58,543 bases of DNA from contig CAZJHX010000062.1 of the NCBI GenBank assembly GCA_964545715.1, positions 1 to 58,543 on the forward strand, written 5' to 3'. The notes under the pieces were generated by a model. It did no database searches. It was not told the origin of the DNA and saw nothing but the letters and a program-made list of their open reading frames with translations. A program made the translations under genes and the position numbers. Below, piece by piece: positions 36,215-47,000 of the stretch. The stretch comes from CAZJHX01 sp964545715. GTDB lineage: Bacteria; Myxococcota_A; UBA9042; GCA-2863065. The first letter of the stretch is position 1, and every line of letters starts with the position of its first letter.

Positions 36215-36310
36215 ATGAAGTTAGAGAGGGATGACGCGGTAACGGTGCGTATCCCGCCGGAGTACTTAGCAGGCGTTGTGCCAACCGATCGTTTCCACCT
36301 AAGTGGCTGA
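36215..36310 (+). CDS. 31-residue ORF with an ideal Shine-Dalgarno
   Basis: A short ORF starting MKLERDDAVTVRIPPEYLAG, 31 residues long. AAAGGAGGA lies four bases before the ATG; it is one of the strongest ribosome-binding sites in the window, in a genome where many starts have weak ones. The peptide is not hydrophobic and has no signal. The codons are not all G/C at the third position, unlike most neighbours. It may be a real small protein or a leader peptide linked to the upstream hairpin. No homologue is recognised. Confidence 0.45.
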   Translation: MKLERDDAVTVRIPPEYLAGVVPTDRFHLSG

Positions 36311-36377
36311 GTTTATTCAGATGGGCTGGGACGCGGGTACGTGGGTGGGGAAAGGTGGCCCCAAAGCCGGTGGGCAC

Positions 36378-37166
36378 CTACTGGGGTCTCGTATCCTCAG
36401 GGTGTTTTCCGCAGTCCTCGAGCGGCTGCTCGCACACCAATGGCGTCGTCTGAAACGCGTAGAAGGTCTGCTCATAGCACTGGATCTTCTTCTCGTAGGG
36501 CTCCTGCACCTCGCCGTTTTTGGTCATCTCCAGCGTGCAGCCGTAGGCGCAGCAGGTCTTGTTGTAGGTGGACGGCGCAACGACCTCTTTGCAGAAGACC
36601 AGGTACTCGCAATAGGCCTTGCACGTGTTGACCTGCTTGGTGAACTCGCCAAACGACGCCTCCCAGTCTTCGCAGGTGGTCGGGTCCACCTTGATCACGC
36701 CGTGTGATGACGGGCTCTGGCAGACCAGCACGTTGGTCAGCTCGCCGTACAGGGGGTTGCCCTTCCACTCGATCGGCTTGCACTCCTCCCACAGCGGGGT
36801 CTTGCCCTGGCACTCGAAGATGTCGTTGCACAGGGGCGCGCAAAACCGGCGCGGCGTGTCCGGAAAGTCCTCGGGCATCTCGATGCACAGGCCGCCGTAG
36901 TTGCCCGCGCTGTCGGGCGCGCAGACCTCTTTGACCTCGTCGCAGTCCGCCGTACAGAAGCCGAAGGCGGCGTACTCGTTGAGCAGGCACATGCCCGTGT
37001 CGCACTCCTCATCCGTCTCGCAGACCTCGCCAAAGGTCTTAAGCACTTCGGCCGTGTCGCCGGTGCCGGCGGTGTCGTTGCCGCCCGTACTGGTGGTCTT
37101 GCCGCCGCCGTCGTCGCCGCACGCCGTGATGAGGGTGATGATCGCAAATGGGATCAGGTAGCGCAT
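36378..37166 (-). CDS. Cys-rich lipoprotein
   Basis: Protein of 262 residues. The signal MRYLIPFAIITLITAC ends in a lipobox and is followed by a Gly/Thr/Asp linker. The mature part has about 22 cysteines in repeating C-x5-C/C-x3-C spacing (CETDEECDTGMC, CEYLVFCKEV, CCAYGCTLEM), typical of Myxococcota disulfide-rich surface lipoproteins. A TATACT-like -10 seven bases before the ATG hints at a leaderless transcript. The gene is divergent from a second Cys-rich lipoprotein 21 bases away. The function is unknown. Confidence 0.8.
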   Translation of the reverse strand: MRYLIPFAIITLITACGDDGGGKTTSTGGNDTAGTGDTAEVLKTFGEVCETDEECDTGMCLLNEYAAFGFCTADCDEVKEVCAPDSAGNYGGLCIEMPEDFPDTPRRFCAPLCNDIFECQGKTPLWEECKPIEWKGNPLYGELTNVLVCQSPSSHGVIKVDPTTCEDWEASFGEFTKQVNTCKAYCEYLVFCKEVVAPSTYNKTCCAYGCTLEMTKNGEVQEPYEKKIQCYEQTFYAFQTTPLVCEQPLEDCGKHPEDTRPQ

Positions 37167-37172
37167 GGGGCG

Positions 37173-37186
37173 GAGTATACGTACTC
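37173..37186. promoter_or_regulatory. inverted repeat between divergent lipoprotein genes
   Basis: GAGTA and TACTC form a five-base inverted repeat around TACG, occupying most of the 21-base gap between the two divergent lipoprotein starts. It overlaps a TATACT-like -10 for the minus-strand gene. It could be a shared operator. The short arms make this weak. Confidence 0.2.
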
Positions 37187-37187
37187 T

Positions 37188-38609
37188 GTGCACGCTGTGC
37201 TCGCTCGATACCCCATGCTGGTCGCCGCGCTCGCCCTGGGCTGCAGTGACGGTCCGAGGACGGTCGACGCGCCGGTGAAGGACGTCCCGGTGGTCGACAC
37301 GCCCGACGTTGATGACGATCCGTCCGACGTCCTCGACAGCNNNNNNNNNNAGGACACGCCCGACGAGACCACACCCGATGAGGGCAAGGACTTCGGTCCC
37401 ATGGGCGGCGCCGATCCGGGCCCCGAGATCGGCGACGGCGCCGTGGGCCAGGCCTGCTTTCTGGATAAGCAGTGTGACAACGACGGCCTGTGCCTGGACT
37501 GGGTCGGCGGCTACTGCACGCTGCTGAACTGCCCGACCGTGACGCAGTGCCCTCAGGGGTCAGGCTGCGTCGATCTGGGCGGCGGCACCACCATCTGCCT
37601 GGAGCTGTGCGACCCAGACAACACCTGCCGCGAGCAATACGGCTGCAAGCCCTTTGTCAGCGTGGGCGGCGACGTGCTGAGCGGCTGCGTCAGTCTGGAC
37701 GACGACGCGATGCCCGCCGGTGGACCTTGTGAAGAGCACACCGACTGCTCCGATACGCTGGCCTGCCTGGGCTTTGTCCCCGGCGGCTACTGCGCCTTGA
37801 TCGGCTGCGACGAGACCAGCTGCCCCGAGGGCACCGCCTGCGTCACCTACAACGGGCAGCCGACCTGCCTGGCGGCCTGCGGCACCACCGACGACTGCCT
37901 GATCGGGGGCGTCACCGATCGCAGCTGTGCGCCGCTGTTGGATCTGAAGCTGAAGGTGGCCCATGTGTGCATCCCCACGGTGGACGGCGTCGGCGTTGGC
38001 TCCCAGTGCGCGCTGGACATCGAGTGTGAGTCCAACGAGTGTCGCATTGTGGCCGAGGGCAACTGCGTGGGCGCCAACCTGGGCTGCTTTACCGACGACG
38101 ACTGCCCGGGCGCCGGCGTCTGCGAGCTGGCCCCGGCCTACGTCAAAGGCGTGTGCACCCAGCCCTGCGCCGGCGATGTGAAGTGCCCGGGAAATACCCT
38201 GTGCATCGACACCTTCAGCGGCCCCGCCTGGTGCCAGATCCCGTGCCAGGGCCTCAACGATCCGACCACGTGCGACAAGTCGCTGGGCGAGTCGTGCGTC
38301 TTCGGGGACCCTATCGCCGGCACCACCGGCGGCGGCAACTACGCCTGCGTGGTGTTGAAGTCGGGCGATCCCGGCATGCCGTGCGAGGCCGGCGAGGACT
38401 GCAAAGGCGGCGCGTGTCTCGGCAATCCCGGCACCTGCGCGCCGGAGTGCACGGATACGCTGACGTGCTCCTTCCCCGCGACCTGTGTGGAGCATCAGGG
38501 CGCCCTGCGCTGCATGAAGCGCTGCTTCTCGGTTCAGGACTGCCCGGCCGGGATGGCCTGCAAGACCACAGCGACCGCTTTTTCCAAGATCTGCGTCCCA
38601 TCACCCTGA
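37188..38609 (+). CDS. large Cys-rich lipoprotein, crossed by an assembly gap
   Basis: About 473 residues, interrupted by ten N. The start is taken as GTG 37188, giving a signal that ends LVAALALGC (lipobox). An Asp/Thr-rich linker holds the gap, and then many disulfide-type modules follow (CFLDKQCDNDGLC, CPEGTACV, CTDTLTCSFPATC). About one residue in eight is Cys. The repeated C-x4/5-C-x5-C units resemble the neighbouring lipoprotein on the other strand. The frame is kept across the N run, but the true gap length is unknown, so the linker may be longer. It is a surface lipoprotein of unknown role. Confidence 0.8.
   Translation: MHAVLARYPMLVAALALGCSDGPRTVDAPVKDVPVVDTPDVDDDPSDVLDSXXXXDTPDETTPDEGKDFGPMGGADPGPEIGDGAVGQACFLDKQCDNDGLCLDWVGGYCTLLNCPTVTQCPQGSGCVDLGGGTTICLELCDPDNTCREQYGCKPFVSVGGDVLSGCVSLDDDAMPAGGPCEEHTDCSDTLACLGFVPGGYCALIGCDETSCPEGTACVTYNGQPTCLAACGTTDDCLIGGVTDRSCAPLLDLKLKVAHVCIPTVDGVGVGSQCALDIECESNECRIVAEGNCVGANLGCFTDDDCPGAGVCELAPAYVKGVCTQPCAGDVKCPGNTLCIDTFSGPAWCQIPCQGLNDPTTCDKSLGESCVFGDPIAGTTGGGNYACVVLKSGDPGMPCEAGEDCKGGACLGNPGTCAPECTDTLTCSFPATCVEHQGALRCMKRCFSVQDCPAGMACKTTATAFSKICVPSP
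37341..37350. other. 10-base assembly gap (N)
   Basis: Ten unknown bases inside the Asp/Thr-rich linker of the lipoprotein gene. The flanking sequence is repetitive GAC/ACG-type coding DNA, a likely cause of the scaffolding gap. The real distance may differ from ten bases. Confidence 0.99.
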
Positions 38610-38713
38610 CGTGGGAATAAGGGGTGGGGACAGCCGTCCGTTGAGGGAAAACCAGCCCCGGGTCTGGACCCCCCGGTTGGTGCTTCCGTAACCTGATTTC
38701 AGCCACTTAGCGC

Positions 38714-38729
38714 TGGCACTGATCCTGCT
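38714..38729 (+). promoter_or_regulatory. sigma-54 (RpoN)-type promoter of the effector operon
   Basis: TGGCAC-(N6)-TGCT fits the -24/-12 consensus TGGCACG-N4-TTGCA, with the invariant GG and GC exactly twelve bases apart. Transcription would start near 38740, about 19 bases before the AAA+ gene ATG. A dedicated enhancer-binding protein would be needed; none is encoded in the window. Confidence 0.6.
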
Positions 38730-38758
38730 AGGAAAAGCCGCCGGAGCTATATACCTAT

Positions 38759-41014
38759 ATGAAGCCAGCGTTGCTCAGGACGGCCAAATCAGACTATGAT
38801 TGCGGTGCAGTACTGCGCTCAGGGACAGATTTTTTGGCGAAAACCGCATCCACCCAGGTGATCTACACCGACGGCCTCGACCACCTGGCCGACGAGTTGG
38901 TGTTTGTCCGCGCGCTGCTCAAGCGCTATCTGGGGGTGCAAGGCGCCCTGCGGCCGTCCACTGACGAGAAGCTTGGCGGGCTGGCCGTCGGCGTGTCCGA
39001 GATCGAGTCCTTTTTGGCCGGCGCCGCCGCTCCAACCGATCCCGACGAAGAGGCGTTTATAGGCGCACTGCGCGCCTCCATCGACGAGCGCGTCGCCGCA
39101 TCCCGTGGCAAAGGTGTCCGACTGCCCCTGCCCGAGCTCATCGAGGCTTTCGGACTCAGCGACCTCGAGGCCAGCGTCCTGCTGGTGCTTCTGGCCCCCG
39201 AGTTGGAGCCCGCCTTCGAGCGCGCCTATTCGTTTGCCTGGAACGACTTCACCCGCAAGACCGCCGACGTCGGCTTTGTCCTGTCGATGGTGCTGGGCAG
39301 CTTCCGCGAGCGCTGCGAGTCGTCGCTGATCTTCAGCCCCACCGAGCCGCTGCGCTGGAACGGGCTGGTCGAGATCGAAGAGACCGCCAACCCGACCGAC
39401 CGCGGCTTCCTGGCCCGTCCAATGCGGCTGGCCACTCGGGTCGTCAGCTTTCTGCTCGGCGATCCCACTCCCGACGACGTCATTCACCCCTACGTCACGC
39501 TGACCCAGTGCCGTGCGTCCAAAGACGACATCGTGCTGCAGACCGAGGACCTGGACCGCGTGTGGCGCGCCGTGTCCCTGGCCGCCGAGGGCGCCGGAGC
39601 GCGCGTGTGCATCCGCGGCGGCGCCGGCTGCGGCAAAAAGCTCATCCTGGAGGCGCTGTTGGCCGAGCACGGTCGCCCCCTGCTGACGCTTGATCTGGAG
39701 GTCGTCAACAACCAGCCCGGGCTGCTGGAGCGCGCTCTTCGCGCCGCCCGCCGCGAGGCTCTGCTCCAAGGCGCCGCGCTGTACCTGGACTGCACGTCGT
39801 TCGAGGTGCTGGAGGACATCAAGCGCCACCTGCAGCTGACCGTGGAGCGCATCTTCCGCGACTTTCCCAACCTGCTGGTCTTTGGCGCGGCGTTCATGGT
39901 GCCGTTCTTCGATGCCGTGCGCGGCGGCGTGGCCGACGTCTTTGTCCCGCTGCCCGAGGCCGACGAGCGGCTCATCTTGTGGGAGCGCGCGATGCCCCGC
40001 AATGCCAAGCTGGCGCCCGGCACGCAGCTGGACGAGCTGGCCCGGCAGTACCCGCTGACCGGCGGCGCGATCACCGGCGCGGTTCGAGGCGCCGTCAGCC
40101 GTGCCCGCCAGCGCAACCCGCAGCGTCCGATCGTGCGGCGCGTCGACCTGATCGACTCCGCCCGCCACCAGCTGACCGGCCGCCTGGCGACCCTGGCCAC
40201 CCGCATCACCACGTCCCTGTCCTGGGACGATCTGGTGCTGCCCGAAGAGAGCATGAACCGCCTGCAGGAGCTGTGTGCGTTTGCCCGGCACCGCAAGAAG
40301 GTCTTCGAAGAGTGGGGCTTTGGCGCCATCCTGCCGTACGGCCGCGGCCTGTCCGCGCTGTTCCATGGCCCGCCCGGCACCGGCAAGACGATGGTCGCCG
40401 GCATCATCGCGGGCGAGCTGGGCATGGACCTGTTTCGGGTCGACCTCAGCCAGATCGTCAGCAAGTACGTCGGCGAGACCGAGAAGAACCTGGGCCGCAT
40501 CTTTGACGAGGCGAGCCAGTCCCACTCCGTGCTGCTGTTCGACGAGGCGGACTCCCTGTTCGCCAAGCGTACCGAGGTCAAGTCAGCGACCGACCGCTAC
40601 GCCAACCTGGAGGTCAACTATCTGCTGCAGCGGATGGAGGACTTCGACGGCGTCACCGCGCTGACCACCAACTTTGAATCCGGCATTGATGACGCCTTCA
40701 AGCGTCGCATCCGGTTCCGCATCGAGTTCCCGGCGCCACAGCAGCCGGAGCGCGAGATCCTCTGGCGCCGGATGATTCCGGCCGCCGCCACCCTGGAAGA
40801 AGGGGTCCGGTTCGACGACCTGGCCTACGACTTCGACCTGAGCGGTGGTCACATCAAAAACGCGATCCTCAGGGCCGCGTTTGTCGCCGCAGAACGCGAC
40901 GACGTCATCCGCTACGAAGACCTGCGAGCCGCCGGCGCCATGGAGTGCAAGGAGATCGGCAAGCTGGTGCGTGAGTACGCGGACGACGATGCACCTGCAT
41001 TGGAGCAGAAATAA
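38759..41014 (+). CDS. AAA+ ATPase, eCIS-associated type
   Basis: Protein of 751 residues with two AAA+ modules. Residues 1-270 are an N-terminal helical/winged-helix region. The first P-loop (GGAGCGKK, about 287-294) lacks the final Thr/Ser and is probably inactive. The second is canonical: Walker A GPPGTGKT (Lys543), Walker B LLFDEAD (Asp595, Glu596), sensor-1 TTN and an Arg-rich finger AFKRRIRFR. This degenerate-plus-active layout matches the ATPases encoded with extracellular contractile injection systems. An in-frame TTG at 38834 with AGGGA upstream is an alternative start giving a better ribosome-binding site. The stop overlaps the giant effector start by one base (TAATG), so the two are coupled. 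It may remodel, load or help assemble the effector. Confidence 0.88.
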   Translation: MKPALLRTAKSDYDCGAVLRSGTDFLAKTASTQVIYTDGLDHLADELVFVRALLKRYLGVQGALRPSTDEKLGGLAVGVSEIESFLAGAAAPTDPDEEAFIGALRASIDERVAASRGKGVRLPLPELIEAFGLSDLEASVLLVLLAPELEPAFERAYSFAWNDFTRKTADVGFVLSMVLGSFRERCESSLIFSPTEPLRWNGLVEIEETANPTDRGFLARPMRLATRVVSFLLGDPTPDDVIHPYVTLTQCRASKDDIVLQTEDLDRVWRAVSLAAEGAGARVCIRGGAGCGKKLILEALLAEHGRPLLTLDLEVVNNQPGLLERALRAARREALLQGAALYLDCTSFEVLEDIKRHLQLTVERIFRDFPNLLVFGAAFMVPFFDAVRGGVADVFVPLPEADERLILWERAMPRNAKLAPGTQLDELARQYPLTGGAITGAVRGAVSRARQRNPQRPIVRRVDLIDSARHQLTGRLATLATRITTSLSWDDLVLPEESMNRLQELCAFARHRKKVFEEWGFGAILPYGRGLSALFHGPPGTGKTMVAGIIAGELGMDLFRVDLSQIVSKYVGETEKNLGRIFDEASQSHSVLLFDEADSLFAKRTEVKSATDRYANLEVNYLLQRMEDFDGVTALTTNFESGIDDAFKRRIRFRIEFPAPQQPEREILWRRMIPAAATLEEGVRFDDLAYDFDLSGGHIKNAILRAAFVAAERDDVIRYEDLRAAGAMECKEIGKLVREYADDDAPALEQK

Positions 41015-44000
41015 TGGGTTTTTCTCTTAGCTTCCTCGGTGAGAACACCAAAGAGAAACTCGACAAGATCGGGCTGCCCGATCCCGGTGAGGTGCTTCGT
41101 CTCGATCAGGGCCGCAAAAAGGCGGACGCGGTGCTGGCCAAGCCCAAAGAGGCGCTCGCCGGGCTGATGAAACAGGGCACGGGCGGCGCGGACGTCGCCA
41201 AGATGCTGCACCAGGGCTTCGGCAACAACGCCGTGGCCAACATGATCAACAAGTCTCCCCTTCAGCAGGTCAAAGGTCACATTCCCACCTCGATCGGTGG
41301 CGCCATCAAGCAGCACAACCGTCGCGAGCGCGCAAAAGAGCTGCGCGGTGAGCCGGTGGTTGAAGAGCAGCCCGTCGAAGAGCAGCCGGTAGACGAGACC
41401 GGGACCGCCGAGCCCACGACCGAAGAGCAGAAGGCGCCCAACCTGGACGAGCCGGTTGTCGCCGAGAAAGCCGTCGCCAAGAAGCCGCCGCAGCCGGTCG
41501 CTGTGAAGGCGGAGGCCAAGGCCGAGCCTGTTGTCGAGAAGCAGGACGCGGCCGAAAAGAAGAAGAAGCTGAAGAAGGCGCCCAAGAAGAAGGCCGAAAA
41601 CGCGCTGATGAAGCCGCTGCTGGGCCAGGGCGTGAAGCTCGGTGCCGCTGCGCTGATGAAAAAGAAGCCGCAGGCCGAGGCCGCGCTGAACAACCCGCTG
41701 GCGTTGCTCGGGCAGCGCAAGAGCCGCTTCCAGGCGTTTGGCGCCGAGATGAACGCCAGCCTGGGCATGCGCAAGCAGGAGGCCGGTCTGGCCCTGGGCG
41801 GCATGGAGGCGATCGCAGGCGGGAAATCCGGGATGTCGGGGCTGCCCGGCGGGCTGCCGGGGATGCCCAAAGAGCTGGCGGAGGCCGCGTTGGCCGGCGC
41901 CGGTGGCGTCGAGCGTGGGATGAAGGCCGGCGTGAAGGGCCTGGGCGACACGGTCGACCACGGCGCGCATCCCGTGACGTCTGCGCTGAGCCATCTGGAA
42001 GACCGCGAGCAGGACGCCACGGTCGATGGCGAGCGCGGCAGCGACCACAAAGCGCTGCTCGGCGGTGAGCAGAACGCCGTCGTCAGCCAGGAACAGAACG
42101 CGGTCGTCGAGCAGCAGTCGATTGTTCGCGGCGAGCAGGACGCTGTGGTCAACGAGCCCAACCTGGGGGGCGTCGACAAGCTGATGATGGGCGGACAGGA
42201 CGCCGTGGCCAATCTGGTGGGCGGCGCTGACAACCCGTTCATGCTGGGCGCGCAGAACGCGGTGGCCAAGGTTGAAGAGGTCGGCCAGCAGGTCGAGGAC
42301 GGCGTGCAGGACGCGGTCAGCAGCCTGACGCAGAACATTCCGGGGCTGCCCGGTGAGTTTGCGGACGTCATGAACCGCTCGGTGGAGGCCACTCGTGAGG
42401 GTCGCAAGGCCGGCGAGATGGGCCTCCAGGACACGCTGACCAAGGGGGCCCACCCGGTCAAAGCGGCGTTGGGCCACCTTCAGATCGACGATAAGGGCGT
42501 CAAGGCCGTTCCGACACCCAAGACCGAGGATAAAGGCCCGTGGGTCGGTCCGGATACGGCGGTAGCCGACGAGAAGATCGAGACCCCGCCGGTCGCCAAC
42601 CTGCCGAAGCTGGAGGCGCCCAAGCGCGAGACCGAGGGCGGTGGCGGCGATGAGAAGCTGGCCATGCCGACGGCGAAGTCGCCCGAGGGCTCGGCTGAGG
42701 CCGTGAAAGGCGTGGCCGACGCGAAAGCGGGCAGCCCCACGGGCGGTGCGGGAATCAAGGCCGACCCCAAAGCCAAGCCGCGGACCTCGTCCGAGCTCGG
42801 CAAGGCGACCAACCCGGGTGACAAGGCCAAGCCGCGCGCGGCGAAGAAGAAAGCGCCCGCGCTGAAGACCCCCGCGATTGGCGGCGGCAATCTGAACATC
42901 AACACCCCGCCGGAGCTTCCGGACGTCGCCACGGTGGAGGGCAAGTCCAAGTCCGGCATGACGATGACGCCACGGCCGGTCAAGCTGCCGCAGGACAAGA
43001 CGCCGACCCGCAATGGCGAGAAGCCGGTGGGCCCCGATGGCAAGCCCCAGAAGACCCAGGCCCAGATCGCGGCTGAGGCGGAGCAGGTCGGTAAGGCCGG
43101 CCAGGCCAAGCTGGACGTCGCCGAGAAGGACCTGCAGACCGAGGCGCAGACCGAAGCCGACGTGAAGAAGACGGCGGCCGAGCAGGAGCGCGATCAGAAG
43201 ACCCAGACGGCCAAGACCGAGGGCGACACCAAGATCGCGGCCAAGGAGGCCGAGGGCAAAGCGCAGCGCACCGCCGCCGAGGGCAAGGGCGAGCAGATGA
43301 AGACCCAGGCCGAGGCCCAGGGTGTTCAGAAAGAGACCGCGGCCAAAGCCAAGGGCAAAGAGAAAGAGAAGACCGCCAAGGCGGCTGAGAAAGCCAAGAT
43401 CGCCACCGAGAAGGCCCGCCAGAAGACCGAGATAGCGGCAGCCAAAGCGTCCACTGAGGCCGAAGAGCAGAAGGCGCGCGCCAAGGGCGAGGGCGAGAAG
43501 CGGCAGATGGAGGCCGAGGGCCGCAACAAGGAGCAGGCGGCGCGGCAGGAGGGCACCTCCAAAGAGAACGCGATCAACACCGCGTTGACCGCCGAGAAGG
43601 CGAGCCTCAAAGCCGAGGGCGAGCGCAAGGCGCAGACGGCGCGGACCAAAGGTGAGACGGACGCCAACGCGGAGATGCGGCGCGGCCAGCAGAAGGCGCA
43701 GGCAGAGCGCAATCGCGGTCTGCGCGAGAAGCGGCGCCTGGAGCGGGCGGCCGAGCGAAAGAAAGCCGATCAGAGCTGGTACGAGAAGGCGTGGAACGCG
43801 GTGAAGTCCGCGGTGTCCAGCCTGATCAATCGCGCGAAGAAGGCGTGGAGCGCGGCCAAGGCGCTGGCCAACAAGGCCATCTCGTGGGCGCGCAAGAAGG
43901 CGGCCCAGATCCGGGCGGCGGCGCGCAAAGCTGCCAGCGCGGCGTACGCGTGGGCGGACAAAGCGACCGGCGGCGCGATCTCGCGCGCGAAAGCCAAGCT

Positions 44001-47000
44001 GCAGAAGGCGGCGGCGTGGGTCAGCGACAAGGTCAACAAGGCCAAGCAGTGGGGCAGCGACAAGGTCAACGCCATCAAAGAGAAGGTCACAACCTGGGTG
44101 GCCGAGAAGTGGCAGGCGTTCAAGGACACCTGCTCAGCGATCAAGAACAGCGTCACCAGCGCTATTAATAAGGCCGTCAACTACTGCAAGAAGAAGTACG
44201 CCGAGGCCAAGGCCTGGGTGAACGAGAAGATCCAGGCGGCCAAGAAGTGGGTCAGCGACAAGATCAACGCCGCTGTCGACTGGGTTAAGAAGAAATACAA
44301 CGAGATCGCGACGGCGATCCGCACGGCCGTGAATGTGATCGTGGAGGCCGTGAAGGCCACCGTGATGGCGGTGTGGGACTTCTACGCCAACGCGCTCAAA
44401 GAGATCGGCGCGTGGCTGTCCGAGGCGTGGGACAAGTTTGCGTCGTGGGCCCAGGAGGCCTTCGTCAAGTTCTGGACCGGTCCCTGGCGCGACATCATCA
44501 TCGGCATCGCTGTCGCCGTGCTCATCGCGGCGGTCACCGTGGCCACCGGTGGCGCGGGCCTGATTCTCATCGTGGGCGTCAGCGCCGCGGCGACCGGCGC
44601 TCTGCGGATGGGCGGCGAGATCGCGGCACGTCGCGCCGCCGTGTCGATCAAGAACGGCGATCCTGACCGAGCGGCACGCATCGCAGCGGATATGAAGAAG
44701 AGCGGTGGGGACGCCCAGGAGTGGTACGACGGGGTCAAGAAGGACGAGGACTGGATGACCACCATCCACCGCGGCGGCGTCGAGGGCGCGCGCGGTCTCG
44801 CCGAGGGTGCGGTCAGCGGCCTGGTCGGCGGCGCGGGTGGCGCGATCGCGACCAAAGTTGCGGGCGGTATCGCCAAAGCGGGCGCCAAAGAGGGCGCCAA
44901 GTTCCTGGCTAAGAAAGGCGTGCAGAAGGCGGCTGAGTACGGGACGCGCGTCGCGATCGACGCCAGTCTGGGGCTTGCGGGCGACATGGCCAGCGGCACC
45001 GTCAACGCCGAGCTGGACGTCATGCTCAACCTGCGCACGCGCGAAGAGGCCTACAAGCGGCACGTGGACCGGCACCTGACGCCGGGCGCGCTGCTGGCCC
45101 GTGCTGGTGGCTCCAGCATCACCGGTGGTTTGCGCATGGGCTCGCACAAAGGCCCGCACGCCTCCGTTCAGGACAAGCTGGTCGGCAAGATCGCGGGCAA
45201 GGGCGCCCAGCAGGCGACGGCTACCGCCGGTCAGAAGATCGCGTACGAGGTCGTCGACATGGGCGTCGACGGCATCGAGGGCGGCACGACGGCCGGGCTG
45301 ATGTCGATGGCCAACGGCGGCACGTTCCAAGAGGGCTTCGGCAAAGGCTTTGTCGGCGGCGTGACCGGACATGCCGGGCGAAAAGCCGGTGAGAAGTGGG
45401 GGCGCTCGTCGCTCAAACAGTCCGCACCTGAGACCGATGTGAAGCACCGTGGTGACGGCGATGACGGGCCCGATTTGACGGTCAAAGACGACGTCGACAT
45501 GACCATGGGTCTGCCTGGGGGCCGTACCCGGGTGAAGGCGGACGCTGATGCGCCCGTGCACAACAAGCGACCGACCGGGGATCCCGATCCCGCGACCGGC
45601 GCGCCGAGCAAGGTGCCCAAGGTCGACGACGTGCAGGTCAAGCAGGCCGAGAAGCTGAACCGGCTTCTGCCGGGCAAGGTCGAGGGGCTGGGTCCCAACA
45701 CCAAGGTGGTGCCGGACGGCACGCCCGGGCCGCATGCGCCCGGTACGATGACGGTCACCGAGGCCAAGCGCTACATGCGTACGGTGTCGGCGATGCGCAA
45801 GAACCCGACCGGCCAGGAGGCCCTCACGCGCATCAAAAACGGCGAGGTCGAGGTCACGATGGAGCGTGGCGTCGGATCCTTCAGCGAGGGCAAGCGGGTC
45901 AACATCGATCCCGAGGTCCGCGGTCGTCAGAACCGCGCCGGCGTCCTGGCGCACGAGACCCATCACGCGGCCACCGCCAAGAACCTGCCGGACATCGACA
46001 CCACCCCCAAGAAGCAGTTCGTCGAGGCGCTGCTGCGCAACGAGGCCGAGGCCCAGGCGAAGCTGTTTGAGTACCACCGTGATCAGGGGACCAAGGCGGG
46101 GCGCGCCGAATTCGGCGCCAAGGCGTACGGCGACGCGTATGACGCGGCATCGACGTCCTTCCGCAAGGCCAACCCCACCGCGACAGAGGCGCAGGTCCGC
46201 GCGCATGCGGTGGAGGCCGGAACCGCTGCGCTGCAGAAGAAGTTTGGCGAGGGTGTGCCGACGACCAGCACCGAGGTCGATCCCAAAACCGGCCGCAAGG
46301 TCATCAAAGAGGGCGCGCCCAAGACCTACGAGGAGCTTTACGGGCGCTTCCACGACGAGAACTCGGCGGTAGGCAGCAAGACCAGCGGCAACAAGGGCCC
46401 GCGCAAGGCGGCGCCGGAGGTCGATGGCGACGGCAAGCTGAAGCCCAATGTCGAAGATCCCGAGCTGGCGGCCAAGCGACCGCCGGGCGCCGACGAGGAC
46501 CACCCGGGCGTGGAGCTTCACAACCACTTCCTGGGCCTGACCGACACCGACTACTTCATCAAGAAGGTCGGCGGCGGCGATCCGGACGTGACCTTTGCCA
46601 AGATCCAGGAGATCTGGCCGCCAGGGTCCAAGCAGCGGGCGAAGCTGGAGGCCGATTTCCCCGACACCGTGCGTGTCATGAAGGACATCGAAGCCAACCC
46701 CAACATGACGCCCAAGCAGAAGAAGGCGGCTCTGGAGAAGCTGCTGACGGCAACCCAGGAGACGCCGTTCGACAACAGCTATGAGGTGCGTGACGAGCTG
46801 ATCAAGGAGTACATCGACCCCGCGCCGCGCAACTCCAAGACCGGCGAGATCGAGATCGACCCGAACACCGGCAAGCCCGTGAAAGCCGAGTATCGGCAGT
46901 ACACCGAGGACACGATGAAGGTCCTCAGTGAAGACCGCATCCGCTACTCGGAGCAGTCAGCGTCCGTCAACAAGCTGTTGGAGCGCTTCCCCGAGGCGAC

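Noticed and set aside
44134..46527. Minus-strand ORF of 797 codons inside the giant effector gene
   Set aside because: Same kind of antisense shadow; no ribosome-binding site or domain.
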